From an uncultured Campylobacter sp. (GTDB lineage Bacteria; Campylobacterota; Campylobacteria; Campylobacterales; Campylobacteraceae), in contig NZ_CALIII010000234.1 of NCBI RefSeq assembly GCF_938018145.1, positions 1-13,431 on the forward strand: a stretch of DNA of 13,431 nt, read 5' to 3'. The translations under genes and the position numbers were made by a program. The notes beneath the pieces are model-generated. The model saw only the letters and a list, made by a program, of their open reading frames with translations, had not been told where the DNA came from and did no database searches. Positions 6,381-13,364 of the stretch are shown one piece after another (positions within the stretch are counted from its first letter, which is position 1; each line of letters opens with the position of its first letter).

Positions 6381-7632
6381 GGAAAATTTAAAAAATTTTA
6401 GATTTACGGACGACTCTCGCGACGTCTTTGACGCGTGCCTTAGATTTGCCGCATTTTTAGAAAAGGGGGGCGTAAAGGAGCTACAAATTTACATTGACGA
6501 CGCGTTTAAATTTTACGTCGCATTTTTCGGCTCTCTTTTGGCCGGGTCTGCACCTTATGTATTGGCAAAGCCGATCTATGAGGCAAATTTGACCGCCGTA
6601 AACGACGAAAATTTTTTAAATTTTCTTGCAAACGAGACCGCCAGGGGGCTTAAATTTGATCCGCAGGCTAAATTTTACCTGCAAACTTCGGGCTCTAGTG
6701 GCAAGAGCAAGATGATAGAAAAGTCGCTCGCGCAGATGATAAAAGAGAGCGAGTATCTAGCGGACGAGCTAAATTTTAGCGAGCAAAATACCTTTTTTTC
6801 GAGCGTTTCGCACAGGCATATGTTTGGGCTTACCTTTAAGGTCTTTTTACCGCTAGTGCTAGGCGCTCGCGTCATCGCGGACGAGCTAAACTACCCCGAG
6901 GCGATTTTGGGTTTAAGTCTCGCAAATCACGTATTTATCGCTAGTCCGGTGCTGCTTAAAACGCTAGCTCAAAGCCCCGCCGCAAGCGCGCTAAAAGGCT
7001 TAAGCGGGATCGTAAGCGCGGGTTCGCCGCTAAAAAAGGAGCTAAGAGGCGAGCTGGGCCGAATCTGCGACGCGCGTATCATCGAAATCTACGGCAGCAC
7101 GGAAACTGGCATAGTGGCAAAAGACTGCGGCGACGGGCTTAGGCTATTTGGCGCGGTGAATGCGGGACTGGACGATAGAGGCGCGCTAAACGTGAGCTCG
7201 CCTTGGTGCGAGTTTTTTCAGACTAACGACGCGGCGAGTATCGACGAGGGACGCCTCGCGCTACAAGGCAGGATAGACCGCATCGTGAAGCTAAACGACA
7301 AGCGCGTGAGTCTGGAGAGCATCGAAGCAAAGCTGCTAGAAAGCGGCTTGCTCGCGGACTGCTACTGCGCGCCGCATCCGAAATTTAAACGTATCGCCGC
7401 GCTCTTGGAACTAAACGGCGAGGGGCTTAAAAAATTTAGAAAAATCGGCAAAAAAGGCGTGGTAGCCGAGCTAAAAGAGCTTTTGAAGCTTGAGTTTAAA
7501 AACAGCGTGCGATACTTTAAAATCGTGGAAAAAATGCCGCGAAATCAGCAGGGCAAATTTGAAAAAAGCGAATTTGAAAACGCACTATTTGCTAGTCCCA
7601 AACCCGTATGGAGCGGCGGGGCGCGTAAATGA
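6370..7632 (+). CDS. apeH: AMP-forming acyl/aryl ligase ApeH
   Basis: A 420-residue member of the ANL adenylating superfamily. The phosphate loop QTSGSSGKSK is at 105-114, the A5 motif YGSTETG at 241-247, the hinge GRIDRIVK at 300-307, and the A10 lysine at K396 in NQQGKF. All core motifs are present, so adenylation and thioester formation should be intact. In APE pathways ApeH activates an aromatic acid (4-hydroxybenzoate or similar) and loads it on an ACP as starter. It is somewhat short for the superfamily (usually 500 or more) because the N-terminal subdomain is reduced. It begins inside the end of ApeG (11-base overlap) with a weak ribosome site. The last 14 residues (FASPKPVWSGGARK) extend past the usual end and lie in the overlap with ApeI. 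Confidence 0.86.
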   Translation: MSFEENLKNFRFTDDSRDVFDACLRFAAFLEKGGVKELQIYIDDAFKFYVAFFGSLLAGSAPYVLAKPIYEANLTAVNDENFLNFLANETARGLKFDPQAKFYLQTSGSSGKSKMIEKSLAQMIKESEYLADELNFSEQNTFFSSVSHRHMFGLTFKVFLPLVLGARVIADELNYPEAILGLSLANHVFIASPVLLKTLAQSPAASALKGLSGIVSAGSPLKKELRGELGRICDARIIEIYGSTETGIVAKDCGDGLRLFGAVNAGLDDRGALNVSSPWCEFFQTNDAASIDEGRLALQGRIDRIVKLNDKRVSLESIEAKLLESGLLADCYCAPHPKFKRIAALLELNGEGLKKFRKIGKKGVVAELKELLKLEFKNSVRYFKIVEKMPRNQQGKFEKSEFENALFASPKPVWSGGARK

Positions 7633-8050
7633 AGCGGGCGAAATTTGCGGCGGTAAAATTTATGGAAGCGGCCAAAATTTAGAGATCGGTTTAGGCTGCG
7701 GCGCAAATTCTAGCTGCGTTAAATTTGACGAAAACGGCGAGCGGCTTGAAAACCACGCGCAAAAATACGAATTTAGCGCTATCATGCACGCAGGACTTGA
7801 GATTTTTGAAAGCCATTTTCCAAATTTACCGCTGCTACCTGGCTTTATGCAGCTTGACTACGTCTTTGAGCTAGCTAGCGGCGTCGGTATTGATATTAGC
7901 GGCGCTAGCACGGTGGAAAATCTAAAATTTATGAAGTTTGTAAGACCGGGCGATTTGCTTCGCGTTTGTTTTGAAAAACGCGGCGGCAAGCTTTACTTCG
8001 AGCTGTTTTGTAACGGCGAAAAATGCTCGACGGGAAGGGCTACTCTTTGA
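7589..8050 (+). CDS. apeI: APE dehydratase ApeI (hotdog, FabZ-like); start uncertain
   Basis: A FabZ-type hotdog protein. The catalytic loop SHFPNLPLLPG begins with the family histidine (codon at 7814), and QLDYVFELA follows, with Asp (codon 7856) where FabZ has Glu. The tail with S-T-G-R-A closes the fold. It would dehydrate 3-hydroxyacyl-ACP together with ApeP. The start is unclear. The open frame contains no ATG or GTG before ATG 7784, which would cut into the first strand of the fold. In-frame TTG codons occur at 7589, 7574, 7559 and 7490, all inside ApeH. I give 7589 (153 residues, 44-base overlap); 7559 has a better-spaced AGGG and would overlap by 74. About 60 residues precede the conserved domain without recognised similarity. 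An ATGA start at 7629 lies in another frame and stops at 7682. Confidence 0.75.
   Translation: MLVPNPYGAAGRVNEAGEICGGKIYGSGQNLEIGLGCGANSSCVKFDENGERLENHAQKYEFSAIMHAGLEIFESHFPNLPLLPGFMQLDYVFELASGVGIDISGASTVENLKFMKFVRPGDLLRVCFEKRGGKLYFELFCNGEKCSTGRATL
8032..8039 (+). promoter_or_regulatory. Ribosome binding site supporting the TTG start of ApeJ
   Basis: GGGAAGGG lies inside the last codons of ApeI, 7 bases before TTG 8047. No comparable purine site precedes ATG 8023, so the TTG start is favoured. Confidence 0.55.
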
Positions 8051-9924
8051 ATAAATTTGCATTTTTGGTGCCTTTTTACAATCACCCGCAAAATATCAAA
8101 GCCCTGATCGCCGCGCTAAAAGCCTACGAGCTGCCCGTTATCGTCGTGGATGACGGCTCGGATGAGGCGAGCAAGCAAATTTTAGCAGAGCTTGAGCGTA
8201 CGGAGGGTATCTTGCTGCTCACGCGCGCGCAAAACGGCGGCAAGGGCATCGCGATGAAGGACGGGTTTAAATTTGCTCTAGAGCGCGGTTTTAGCCACGT
8301 TTTGCAAATCGACGCCGATTTTCAGCACGACGCGGCACTCATCGGCGAGTTTTTGCGCGAGAGCGAGGTGCACCCGCAAAGTATCGTCTGCGCAAATCCT
8401 ATCTACGGCGATGATGCGCCAAAATCCCGCGTCCACGGTAGGAAAATCACGAATTTTTGGGTCGCGATAAATACGCTAAGCCTTGGCATCAAAGACGCTA
8501 TGTGCGGCTTTCGCGTTTATCCTTTAGAGCAGCTTAGAAAAGCGGCGGCAAAAAGCAAGACCAATAGAATGGAATTTGACATCGAAATCCTCGTAAATGC
8601 CGCTAGGCAGGGCGTAGATATGCGCTGGATAGATACCTGTGTGCGTTACGAAAAGGGCGGCGTTTCGCACTTTAAGATGGTGCGCGATAACGCGCTAATC
8701 AGCCTCATGCACGCAAAATGCTTCTTTTCTCTGCCCAAATTTATGCTTAGTAAAATTTGGCGAGCGTGCGGGTTAAATTTGCGCGAAAAGACGCGCGACG
8801 AGCCTCGTAAATTTGACGCAGAGTCCGTCAAAAGCAGTGATAAAAACGGGGTAAACGCTCAAATTTCCGTAGAGCCTAAGGAAAACGGGGTCAAATTTGA
8901 CGGTGCGACAAATGAAGCAAGCAAGGCGCAAACGCCGTTAAATTTAAGCAAAAGCGCAAATTTTAAGAACGGCGCAAATGACGCGCAAAATTTAAAAAAA
9001 TCGCAAGAAAACGCCGAGCAAAATCTATGGTGGAAAAAGCAGGAAAGAGGCGGCGCGTTTTTTTTGAGGCTTAGCCTATTTTTGGCGCAAATTTTGCCTG
9101 AGTTTGCGCTAAAGCTTATCGTTAAAATCGTGGTTTGGTTTTATTATATTTTTTCAAAAAACGAGCGCGAAAATATTGCGGAGTTTAGGCGAAATTTAAG
9201 CGTTTTTGCCGGCTCGCAGACGCTAAAAGGCACTAGCGTTTTTAGCCATTTCGAAGCTTTTGGCGGCGCTATATGCGATAAATTTAGAGTCTGGAAAGGC
9301 AAGATCAAGGATAGCGAGCTAGAAATCATTGACCTAGAGTGTATCAAAAGCGAGCTGATCGGCGCGAAAAAAGGGCAAATTTTACTTACGGCGCACCTTG
9401 GAAACGTCGAAATTTGCAAGGCTCTGGGCGCGCGGGTCGATGGCTTTAGGATGGTGATTTTGGTTTACGACAAAAACTCGCGCGAGTTTAACGAAGTGCT
9501 AAAGCGCATCAGCCAAAACGACGGCAGCGTGCGTATGATGCTGGTCAATGAGCTCGACGTTGCTGCGATGCTGGAGCTAAAAAATATCGTCGAAAACGGC
9601 GAGCACATCGGCATAATGGGCGATAGAACTCCTCTTGGCGGCGATAAGGCCGCGCGGGTGAAATTTCTGGGCAAGGAGGCGAGCTTTAACTACGGTCCGT
9701 ACTTGATCGCGGGGATTTTAGGCGTAAAGATAAGCTCGCTATGGTGTCAAAAGATAGGCGGTAAATTTAGGATCGAGCTAGTGCCGCTAGCAAGCGCCGT
9801 AAAGCTGGGGCGAGATAAAGCCGCCGCAGCTCGCGAATATCTGCAAATTTACGTCCGCGAGCTGGAAAATCGCTGCAAGCAAACGCCTGCGCAGTGGTTT
9901 AATTTTTTTGATTTTTGGAGATGA
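8047..9924 (+). CDS. apeJ: Glycosyltransferase family 2 / LpxL-like acyltransferase fusion ApeJ
   Basis: A 625-residue two-domain protein. Residues 1-240 are a GT2 glycosyltransferase beginning at once with FLVPFYNH, with VVDDGSD (33-39) and the DADFQHD metal site (89-95). Residues about 245-330 are a polar, Asn/Lys/Ser/Ala-rich linker. Residues 335-625 resemble lipid A late acyltransferases: hydrophobic helix 338-369, HLGNVE (H450 and E455, HX4E) and GDRTPLGG (525-532). A fused GT2-acyltransferase is characteristic of APE clusters and probably attaches sugar and acyl groups in building the polyene lipid. I chose TTG 8047, overlapping the ApeI stop by 4 bases: GGGAAGGG at 8032-8039 lies 7 bases upstream, and the GT2 fold starts immediately. 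ATG 8023 would add 8 residues and lacks a ribosome site. Confidence 0.85.
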   Translation: MNKFAFLVPFYNHPQNIKALIAALKAYELPVIVVDDGSDEASKQILAELERTEGILLLTRAQNGGKGIAMKDGFKFALERGFSHVLQIDADFQHDAALIGEFLRESEVHPQSIVCANPIYGDDAPKSRVHGRKITNFWVAINTLSLGIKDAMCGFRVYPLEQLRKAAAKSKTNRMEFDIEILVNAARQGVDMRWIDTCVRYEKGGVSHFKMVRDNALISLMHAKCFFSLPKFMLSKIWRACGLNLREKTRDEPRKFDAESVKSSDKNGVNAQISVEPKENGVKFDGATNEASKAQTPLNLSKSANFKNGANDAQNLKKSQENAEQNLWWKKQERGGAFFLRLSLFLAQILPEFALKLIVKIVVWFYYIFSKNERENIAEFRRNLSVFAGSQTLKGTSVFSHFEAFGGAICDKFRVWKGKIKDSELEIIDLECIKSELIGAKKGQILLTAHLGNVEICKALGARVDGFRMVILVYDKNSREFNEVLKRISQNDGSVRMMLVNELDVAAMLELKNIVENGEHIGIMGDRTPLGGDKAARVKFLGKEASFNYGPYLIAGILGVKISSLWCQKIGGKFRIELVPLASAVKLGRDKAAAAREYLQIYVRELENRCKQTPAQWFNFFDFWR

Positions 9925-9925
9925 G

Positions 9926-10357
9926 ATGATATCAAAATCAGTCGCGCTAAAGGCGCAGTTTTACGACGTGGACAGCATGAACGTCGTGTGGCACGGCAAC
10001 TACGTGAAGTATTTCGAGACGGCTAGATGCGCGCTGCTGGAGGAGATAGGCTACGACTACGAGGCGATGAGGGCGGACGGCTACGCCTACCCGATCGTAA
10101 AAATCGAGGCCAAATACGTAAAACCCGTATTTTTCGGCGATGAGATCGAGGTGGAGGCGACGCTAAAGGAGTGCGAGTGCTTTCTAAAGATCGGCTACGT
10201 CGTAAAAAGCGCAAAAACAGGCGAGACGCTGTGCACGGGCACGAGCTCGCAAGCAGCCGTGGATATGCGCGCGATGCAGACGTGCTTTGAGATCCCGCAA
10301 GAGTTACAAAATGCAATAAAAAGGTATATAAATGAAAAAAATAGCGATAATTTTTAG
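9926..10357 (+). CDS. apeK: Hotdog thioesterase ApeK (4HBT/YbgC type)
   Basis: A 143-residue acyl thioesterase of the YbgC/4-hydroxybenzoyl-CoA group. The signature F-Y-D-V-D-S-M-N-V-V-W-H-G-N-Y-V-K-Y-F-E spans residues 12-31; D16 and H23 keep the 7-residue spacing of the YbgC catalytic Asp and His. The role in APE clusters is probably release of stalled or mis-primed acyl-ACP intermediates (inference). I chose ATG 9926, one base after the ApeJ stop, with GGAG at 9917-9920; an upstream in-frame TTG at 9908 lacks a site. The 3' end overlaps ApeL by 26 bases. Unlike the ApeI/ApeP pair this protein has a complete single-chain active site. Confidence 0.88.
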   Translation: MISKSVALKAQFYDVDSMNVVWHGNYVKYFETARCALLEEIGYDYEAMRADGYAYPIVKIEAKYVKPVFFGDEIEVEATLKECECFLKIGYVVKSAKTGETLCTGTSSQAAVDMRAMQTCFEIPQELQNAIKRYINEKNSDNF

Positions 10358-10853
10358 TTTGACGGCGAGCCTGATGGGGCTTGATTTTAACGAGATAAAA
10401 TCTCAAATCAAAACGCAAAATATCAGCGGCGATTTCGCGCAGACGAAGTTTTTGAGCGGATTTAACGTGGAGTTTAAAAGCTACGGTAAATTTGAACTCA
10501 GTCAAAGCGAACTGCTCTACGACACGCTAAGCCCCATCGCGGTGAGCATCGTCATAAACGAGCGCGGCATCTTTCAAAAAAGCGGCAATCAGCTCATAAA
10601 AATCGATCAAAATTTTGATAAAAAGCTCTTTTTATCCATCATAAAGCTCGATAAAGACGAGCTTGAGAAGGAATTTATCTTTAAGATCTCAGGCGACAAA
10701 AACAACTGGAAAATCGAGCTCACACCTAAAAACGTGCTGCTAAAGCAAATCTTTACGCGTATCTTGGTAGGAGGCGATAAATTCGTCCGTAAGATCGTAC
10801 TAAACGAGGTTAGCGGCGATAAAACGGTAAATGATTTTTACAACGTAAAATGA
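10332..10853 (+). CDS. apeL: LolA-like periplasmic outer-membrane carrier protein ApeL
   Basis: A 173-residue protein with a Sec signal peptide (KK, hydrophobic 4-15, probable cut near the SLMG at 13-16) and no lipobox. The mature part reads as the curved beta sheet of LolA-like proteins: SGDFAQTKFLSGF (33-45), YGKFELSQSELLYDTLSP, then G-x-F-Q-K-S-G, a helical insert, and alternating strands ending in DFYNVK. LolA-like proteins bind lipids and ferry them across the periplasm. In APE clusters this gene accompanies the MMPL exporter and is thought to deliver the polyene lipid to the outer membrane. AAGG about 8 bases upstream supports ATG 10332, which overlaps ApeK by 26 bases; the end overlaps ApeM as ATGA. 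Confidence 0.82.
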   Translation: MKKIAIIFSLTASLMGLDFNEIKSQIKTQNISGDFAQTKFLSGFNVEFKSYGKFELSQSELLYDTLSPIAVSIVINERGIFQKSGNQLIKIDQNFDKKLFLSIIKLDKDELEKEFIFKISGDKNNWKIELTPKNVLLKQIFTRILVGGDKFVRKIVLNEVSGDKTVNDFYNVK

Positions 10854-13081
10854 AAAAATCCGCGCGTTTTTTTATCTTTTTAGCGGCGTTTTTGGCCGCG
10901 CTCGCCGTTTGTTTTACAAACGCGAAAAAGATAAATGCGGATATTTTTTCTCTAGTAAAATTTGAAAACTCTGCCGAGAAAACAGCGCTAAAATCGATGC
11001 TAGATAGCGCTTCAAACGACTTTTTGCTAGCTTCGGATTCGCCCGAGTTTTTAGAAAAAAGCGAAATTTTAGCCGAACAAAGCGGAGTTTTTGAGGAGCA
11101 CCGCGCAAAGCAGGACGTAAATTTAACCTCCTATCTAACCCAGCTAAACACCCTAAAAATCGCGCTTTTAAACGAGCAAACCTATGAGCTTTTAGTAAAA
11201 GACAAAAACGAGTTTTTCAGACAAAGCGCGCAAAATTTATTTAATCAATTCGCCTTTAAGCCGCTTAACGCGAAGGATGATTTTTTCGCCCTAAGCTCGC
11301 ACATGAGCATGGATGGCTCAAAAATCAGCCTAAATTTGTCAAATTTGATGCTAGAAGCCGCACACGAGGGCGAGAAATTTTATCTCGTAAAAGCGCGCCT
11401 AAAGCCCGGCTACGATCCGCGAAATTTGATCAAATTTTATGAAAGCGTACGCGAGCTTGCGGCACAAGACGGAGCGCAGGCTTACGCTAGCTGCGGCGCG
11501 CTATACGGAGCCTACGGAAAAGCGGGCGGCGACAAAGAAAGCGTAGTCATGAGTGCGGTTTCGCTTAGCCTTTGCGCGATTTTTTTGCTACTCGCGTTTA
11601 AAAATTTGCGCATTTTTTGCGTCGTTTTCGTCGCGATTTTCGGCTTTGCGTGCGGGCTTGCGGCTTCGCTTTTGATCTACGAGAGCCTTAGCGTCATGGT
11701 CGTGGTTATCGGCACTAGCCTCGTGGGCCTCATGTTTGATTTTGCGCTACACTGGCTGGGTAAAAATCAAAACGCGCCCGTGGCGGCCGCGAGCGTGCGT
11801 CCGATGCTTAAAATTTTCTTGCTCGGGCTTTGCATCACGATGAGCGGATACGGCGTTTTTGCCTTTTCTTCGCTTGAGCTACTGCGTCAAACTGCGATAT
11901 TTTCGCTATTTACGCTGCTTGGGGCGTTTTTATTTACCTATTTTTGCCTGCCTTTTATATTTGAGGGCGCGACGTTTTCGCAAAGCGCCTTGTTTTCAAG
12001 GTTTTTTGATAAATTTGCGGGACTTTGCGAGCGCGCGGCGGGAGCGATAAATTTAAAAATTTTACTCGCCGTATTTGTGCTTTGCACGGGAATTTTGGCG
12101 TTAAATTTTAAAAGTTTAAGCGCGCCCGAGCAGATCAAAGACTACGCAAACTCGCCCGCGGAACTACTGGAGCAGTCTAAAAAGATCAGCGAGATAACGG
12201 GCGCCGCGCCGCAAAACTCCGTCATCGTGCTAAAAGGCGACAGTGATCTGGTCGGCGATGAAAAGCGGCTGATGCGCGAGCTAAAGCAGGCAAATCTCGT
12301 AAAAGACTACGCGTCGATTTCTAAATTTATCCTAAGCCGCGCCGAGCAGGAAAGTGTAAAAAATATCTTTAAAGAGGCCGCAAAAGACGAGGAGATTTTT
12401 AAAATTTACGCTCAGTTTGGCTTGCCTGGCGAGCTAGTAAAGTCAGAACTAGAAAAGATCGCAAACGCGCAAACTATCGGCGCTAGCGAGATTTTAGAAT
12501 TTGACGCGGCAAAAAATTTGACGCGATTTTTGCCGAGTCAAAACAGCACTGCGGTATACGCCGGGGGGCTTGTGGGCGGCGTAAAAACGGATGAAATTTT
12601 AAAGGCAAACGGCGCTTTTAGCGTCGATTTCGTCGGCGCGCTAAATCAAAATTTGACCGAGGCAAAGGCCTGGGCTGCGGTGCTAAAGGGTGGCGCGTTT
12701 TTGCTTGCGTTTGCGCTTTTGTGGGCGTTTTTCGGGGCGGCGCGCTCGCTTTTGGTTATGAGCGTCATCGCGCTTGGCGTACTAGCCGTGCTTTGCGGCT
12801 TTACGGCGCTCGGCGTCCACGTAAATATTTTTGCGATTTTCGGGCTCATTTTGGCGAGCGCGGTCGGGATAGATTATCTCATTTTTGCGCTAAACGACGA
12901 CTTGTCGCGGCGGGAGCGCGTTTTTGGGATATTTGCCGCGTTTATCACGAGCTTTATCTCGTTTTTTGCGCTTAGTTTTAGCCAGACGCCCGCAGTTAGC
13001 GTTTTTGGGCTCGCAGTTAGCCTTTGCGTCGCATTTTACGGGCTTGCCGCATGCACGCTCGCGATGAAAAATTTGGCTTAA
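10850..13081 (+). CDS. apeM: MMPL/RND-type exporter ApeM
   Basis: A 743-residue inner-membrane transporter of the RND superfamily, MMPL-like. It has the duplicated layout: one helix (about 6-23), a large periplasmic loop (24-230), five helices between 231 and 370, a seventh helix near 401-420, a second loop (421-612), and five helices between 613 and 740. Each half carries an aspartate in its fourth helix, D297 in GLMFDFALHW and D675 in AVGIDYLIFAL, matching the proton-relay positions of RND pumps. It is expected to lift the polyene lipid from the inner membrane to LolA-like ApeL. It is coupled to ApeL by an ATGA overlap and ends the ape run. It could in principle carry other lipids, but its context makes the polyene the likely substrate. 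Confidence 0.87.
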   Translation: MKKSARFFIFLAAFLAALAVCFTNAKKINADIFSLVKFENSAEKTALKSMLDSASNDFLLASDSPEFLEKSEILAEQSGVFEEHRAKQDVNLTSYLTQLNTLKIALLNEQTYELLVKDKNEFFRQSAQNLFNQFAFKPLNAKDDFFALSSHMSMDGSKISLNLSNLMLEAAHEGEKFYLVKARLKPGYDPRNLIKFYESVRELAAQDGAQAYASCGALYGAYGKAGGDKESVVMSAVSLSLCAIFLLLAFKNLRIFCVVFVAIFGFACGLAASLLIYESLSVMVVVIGTSLVGLMFDFALHWLGKNQNAPVAAASVRPMLKIFLLGLCITMSGYGVFAFSSLELLRQTAIFSLFTLLGAFLFTYFCLPFIFEGATFSQSALFSRFFDKFAGLCERAAGAINLKILLAVFVLCTGILALNFKSLSAPEQIKDYANSPAELLEQSKKISEITGAAPQNSVIVLKGDSDLVGDEKRLMRELKQANLVKDYASISKFILSRAEQESVKNIFKEAAKDEEIFKIYAQFGLPGELVKSELEKIANAQTIGASEILEFDAAKNLTRFLPSQNSTAVYAGGLVGGVKTDEILKANGAFSVDFVGALNQNLTEAKAWAAVLKGGAFLLAFALLWAFFGAARSLLVMSVIALGVLAVLCGFTALGVHVNIFAIFGLILASAVGIDYLIFALNDDLSRRERVFGIFAAFITSFISFFALSFSQTPAVSVFGLAVSLCVAFYGLAACTLAMKNLA

Positions 13082-13103
13082 ATTTAGCAAAAAGCGGTAT
13101 AAT
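13073..13103 (+). promoter_or_regulatory. Candidate sigma-70 promoter for thiS-thiG
   Basis: A perfect TATAAT lies at 13098-13103, 66 bases before the thiS start, and TTGGCT at 13073-13078 could be a weak -35 element (19-base spacing, overlapping the last ApeM codons). Campylobacter promoters often lack a -35, so the -10 carries the weight. This would give thiSG their own start independent of the ape run. Confidence 0.45.
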
Positions 13104-13121
13104 CGGCGACTCTAGGGTGCG

Positions 13122-13151
13122 AAATTTGACCCGTACGGGCGCGCCAAATTT
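13122..13151 (+). repeat. Nested inverted repeat in the thiS leader
   Basis: A perfect 10-base palindrome CCCGTACGGG at 13130-13139 is flanked by AAATTTG (13122-13128) and its complement CAAATTT (13145-13151). It is not followed by a T run, so it is a poor intrinsic terminator. It lies between the candidate -10 and the thiS start and could be an operator or an mRNA hairpin. The outer arms may be coincidence, because AAATTT is extremely common here. Confidence 0.5.
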
Positions 13152-13168
13152 AATAAAACGGAAAGAAA

Positions 13169-13363
13169 ATGCTAAAAATAAACGGCAAAGATGAGTGCGA
13201 ATTTATCGGTAAAACCGTAGCGCAGCTGCTTGCGGCGAAGGGGCTAAAGCCCGAGCGCATCGCGGTCGAGCTAAACGGCGAAATCTTGCCAAAAGATAAA
13301 TTTGATACGGCGCTAAGAGACGGCGACTCGGCCGAGATAGTGCATTTTGTAGGCGGAGGTTGA
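13169..13363 (+). CDS. thiS: Thiamine biosynthesis sulfur carrier protein ThiS
   Basis: A 64-residue ubiquitin-fold sulfur carrier ending in the required Gly-Gly (VHFVGGG). It is adenylated by ThiF and converted to the thiocarboxylate that donates sulfur for the thiazole ring built by ThiG. The pattern VAQLLAAKGL, IAVELNGEILPKD and DGDSAEIVHFVGGG is typical of the family and the length is normal. GGAAAG precedes ATG 13169. The gene stops 1 base before thiG, indicating one operon. It is not related to the ape genes in function. The 87-base gap and candidate promoter upstream suggest a separate transcription unit, though read-through from ape cannot be excluded. Confidence 0.92.
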   Translation: MLKINGKDECEFIGKTVAQLLAAKGLKPERIAVELNGEILPKDKFDTALRDGDSAEIVHFVGGG

Positions 13364-13364
13364 G

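Larger units (their letters stand above)
1..13081 (+). other. Aryl polyene (APE) biosynthetic gene cluster, 5' end outside window
   Basis: Seventeen consecutive genes on one strand form a type II polyketide cassette. It holds three ketosynthase-type proteins, one ketoreductase, two hotdog dehydratase-type proteins, two acyl carrier proteins and an AMP-forming ligase. It also holds two acyltransferase domains, a thioesterase, a LolA-like carrier and an MMPL exporter. No enoyl reductase is present, which fits a conjugated polyene product. Most neighbours overlap by 1 to 74 bases or are separated by fewer than 20, so a single transcript is likely. The same gene set defines APE clusters of Gram-negative bacteria (E. 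coli, Xenorhabdus, Vibrio); letters follow that scheme. The cluster starts before base 1. Assignment as APE rather than another polyene or resorcinol pathway rests on the joint presence of ApeC-, ApeG-, ApeI/P-, ApeJ- and ApeM-type proteins. No resorcinol synthase was seen. Confidence 0.9.

Noticed and set aside
7629..7682. ATGA-coupled short gene after ApeH
   Set aside because: It encodes only 17 residues with no recognisable feature and overlaps the ApeI frame; kept only as part of the junction puzzle.
10023..10505. Antisense open frame of about 160 codons opposite ApeK and ApeL
   Set aside because: It is Arg/Ser/Leu-rich, lacks a ribosome site, and mirrors the codon pattern of the well-supported + strand genes; a shadow frame.
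13122..13151. Intrinsic terminator after ApeM
   Set aside because: The palindrome has no following T run and lies after a plausible -10 element for thiS, so it is not a convincing terminator.
13104..13168. TPP riboswitch upstream of thiS
   Set aside because: No thi-box core sequence is visible and about 60 bases of leader cannot hold the fold.
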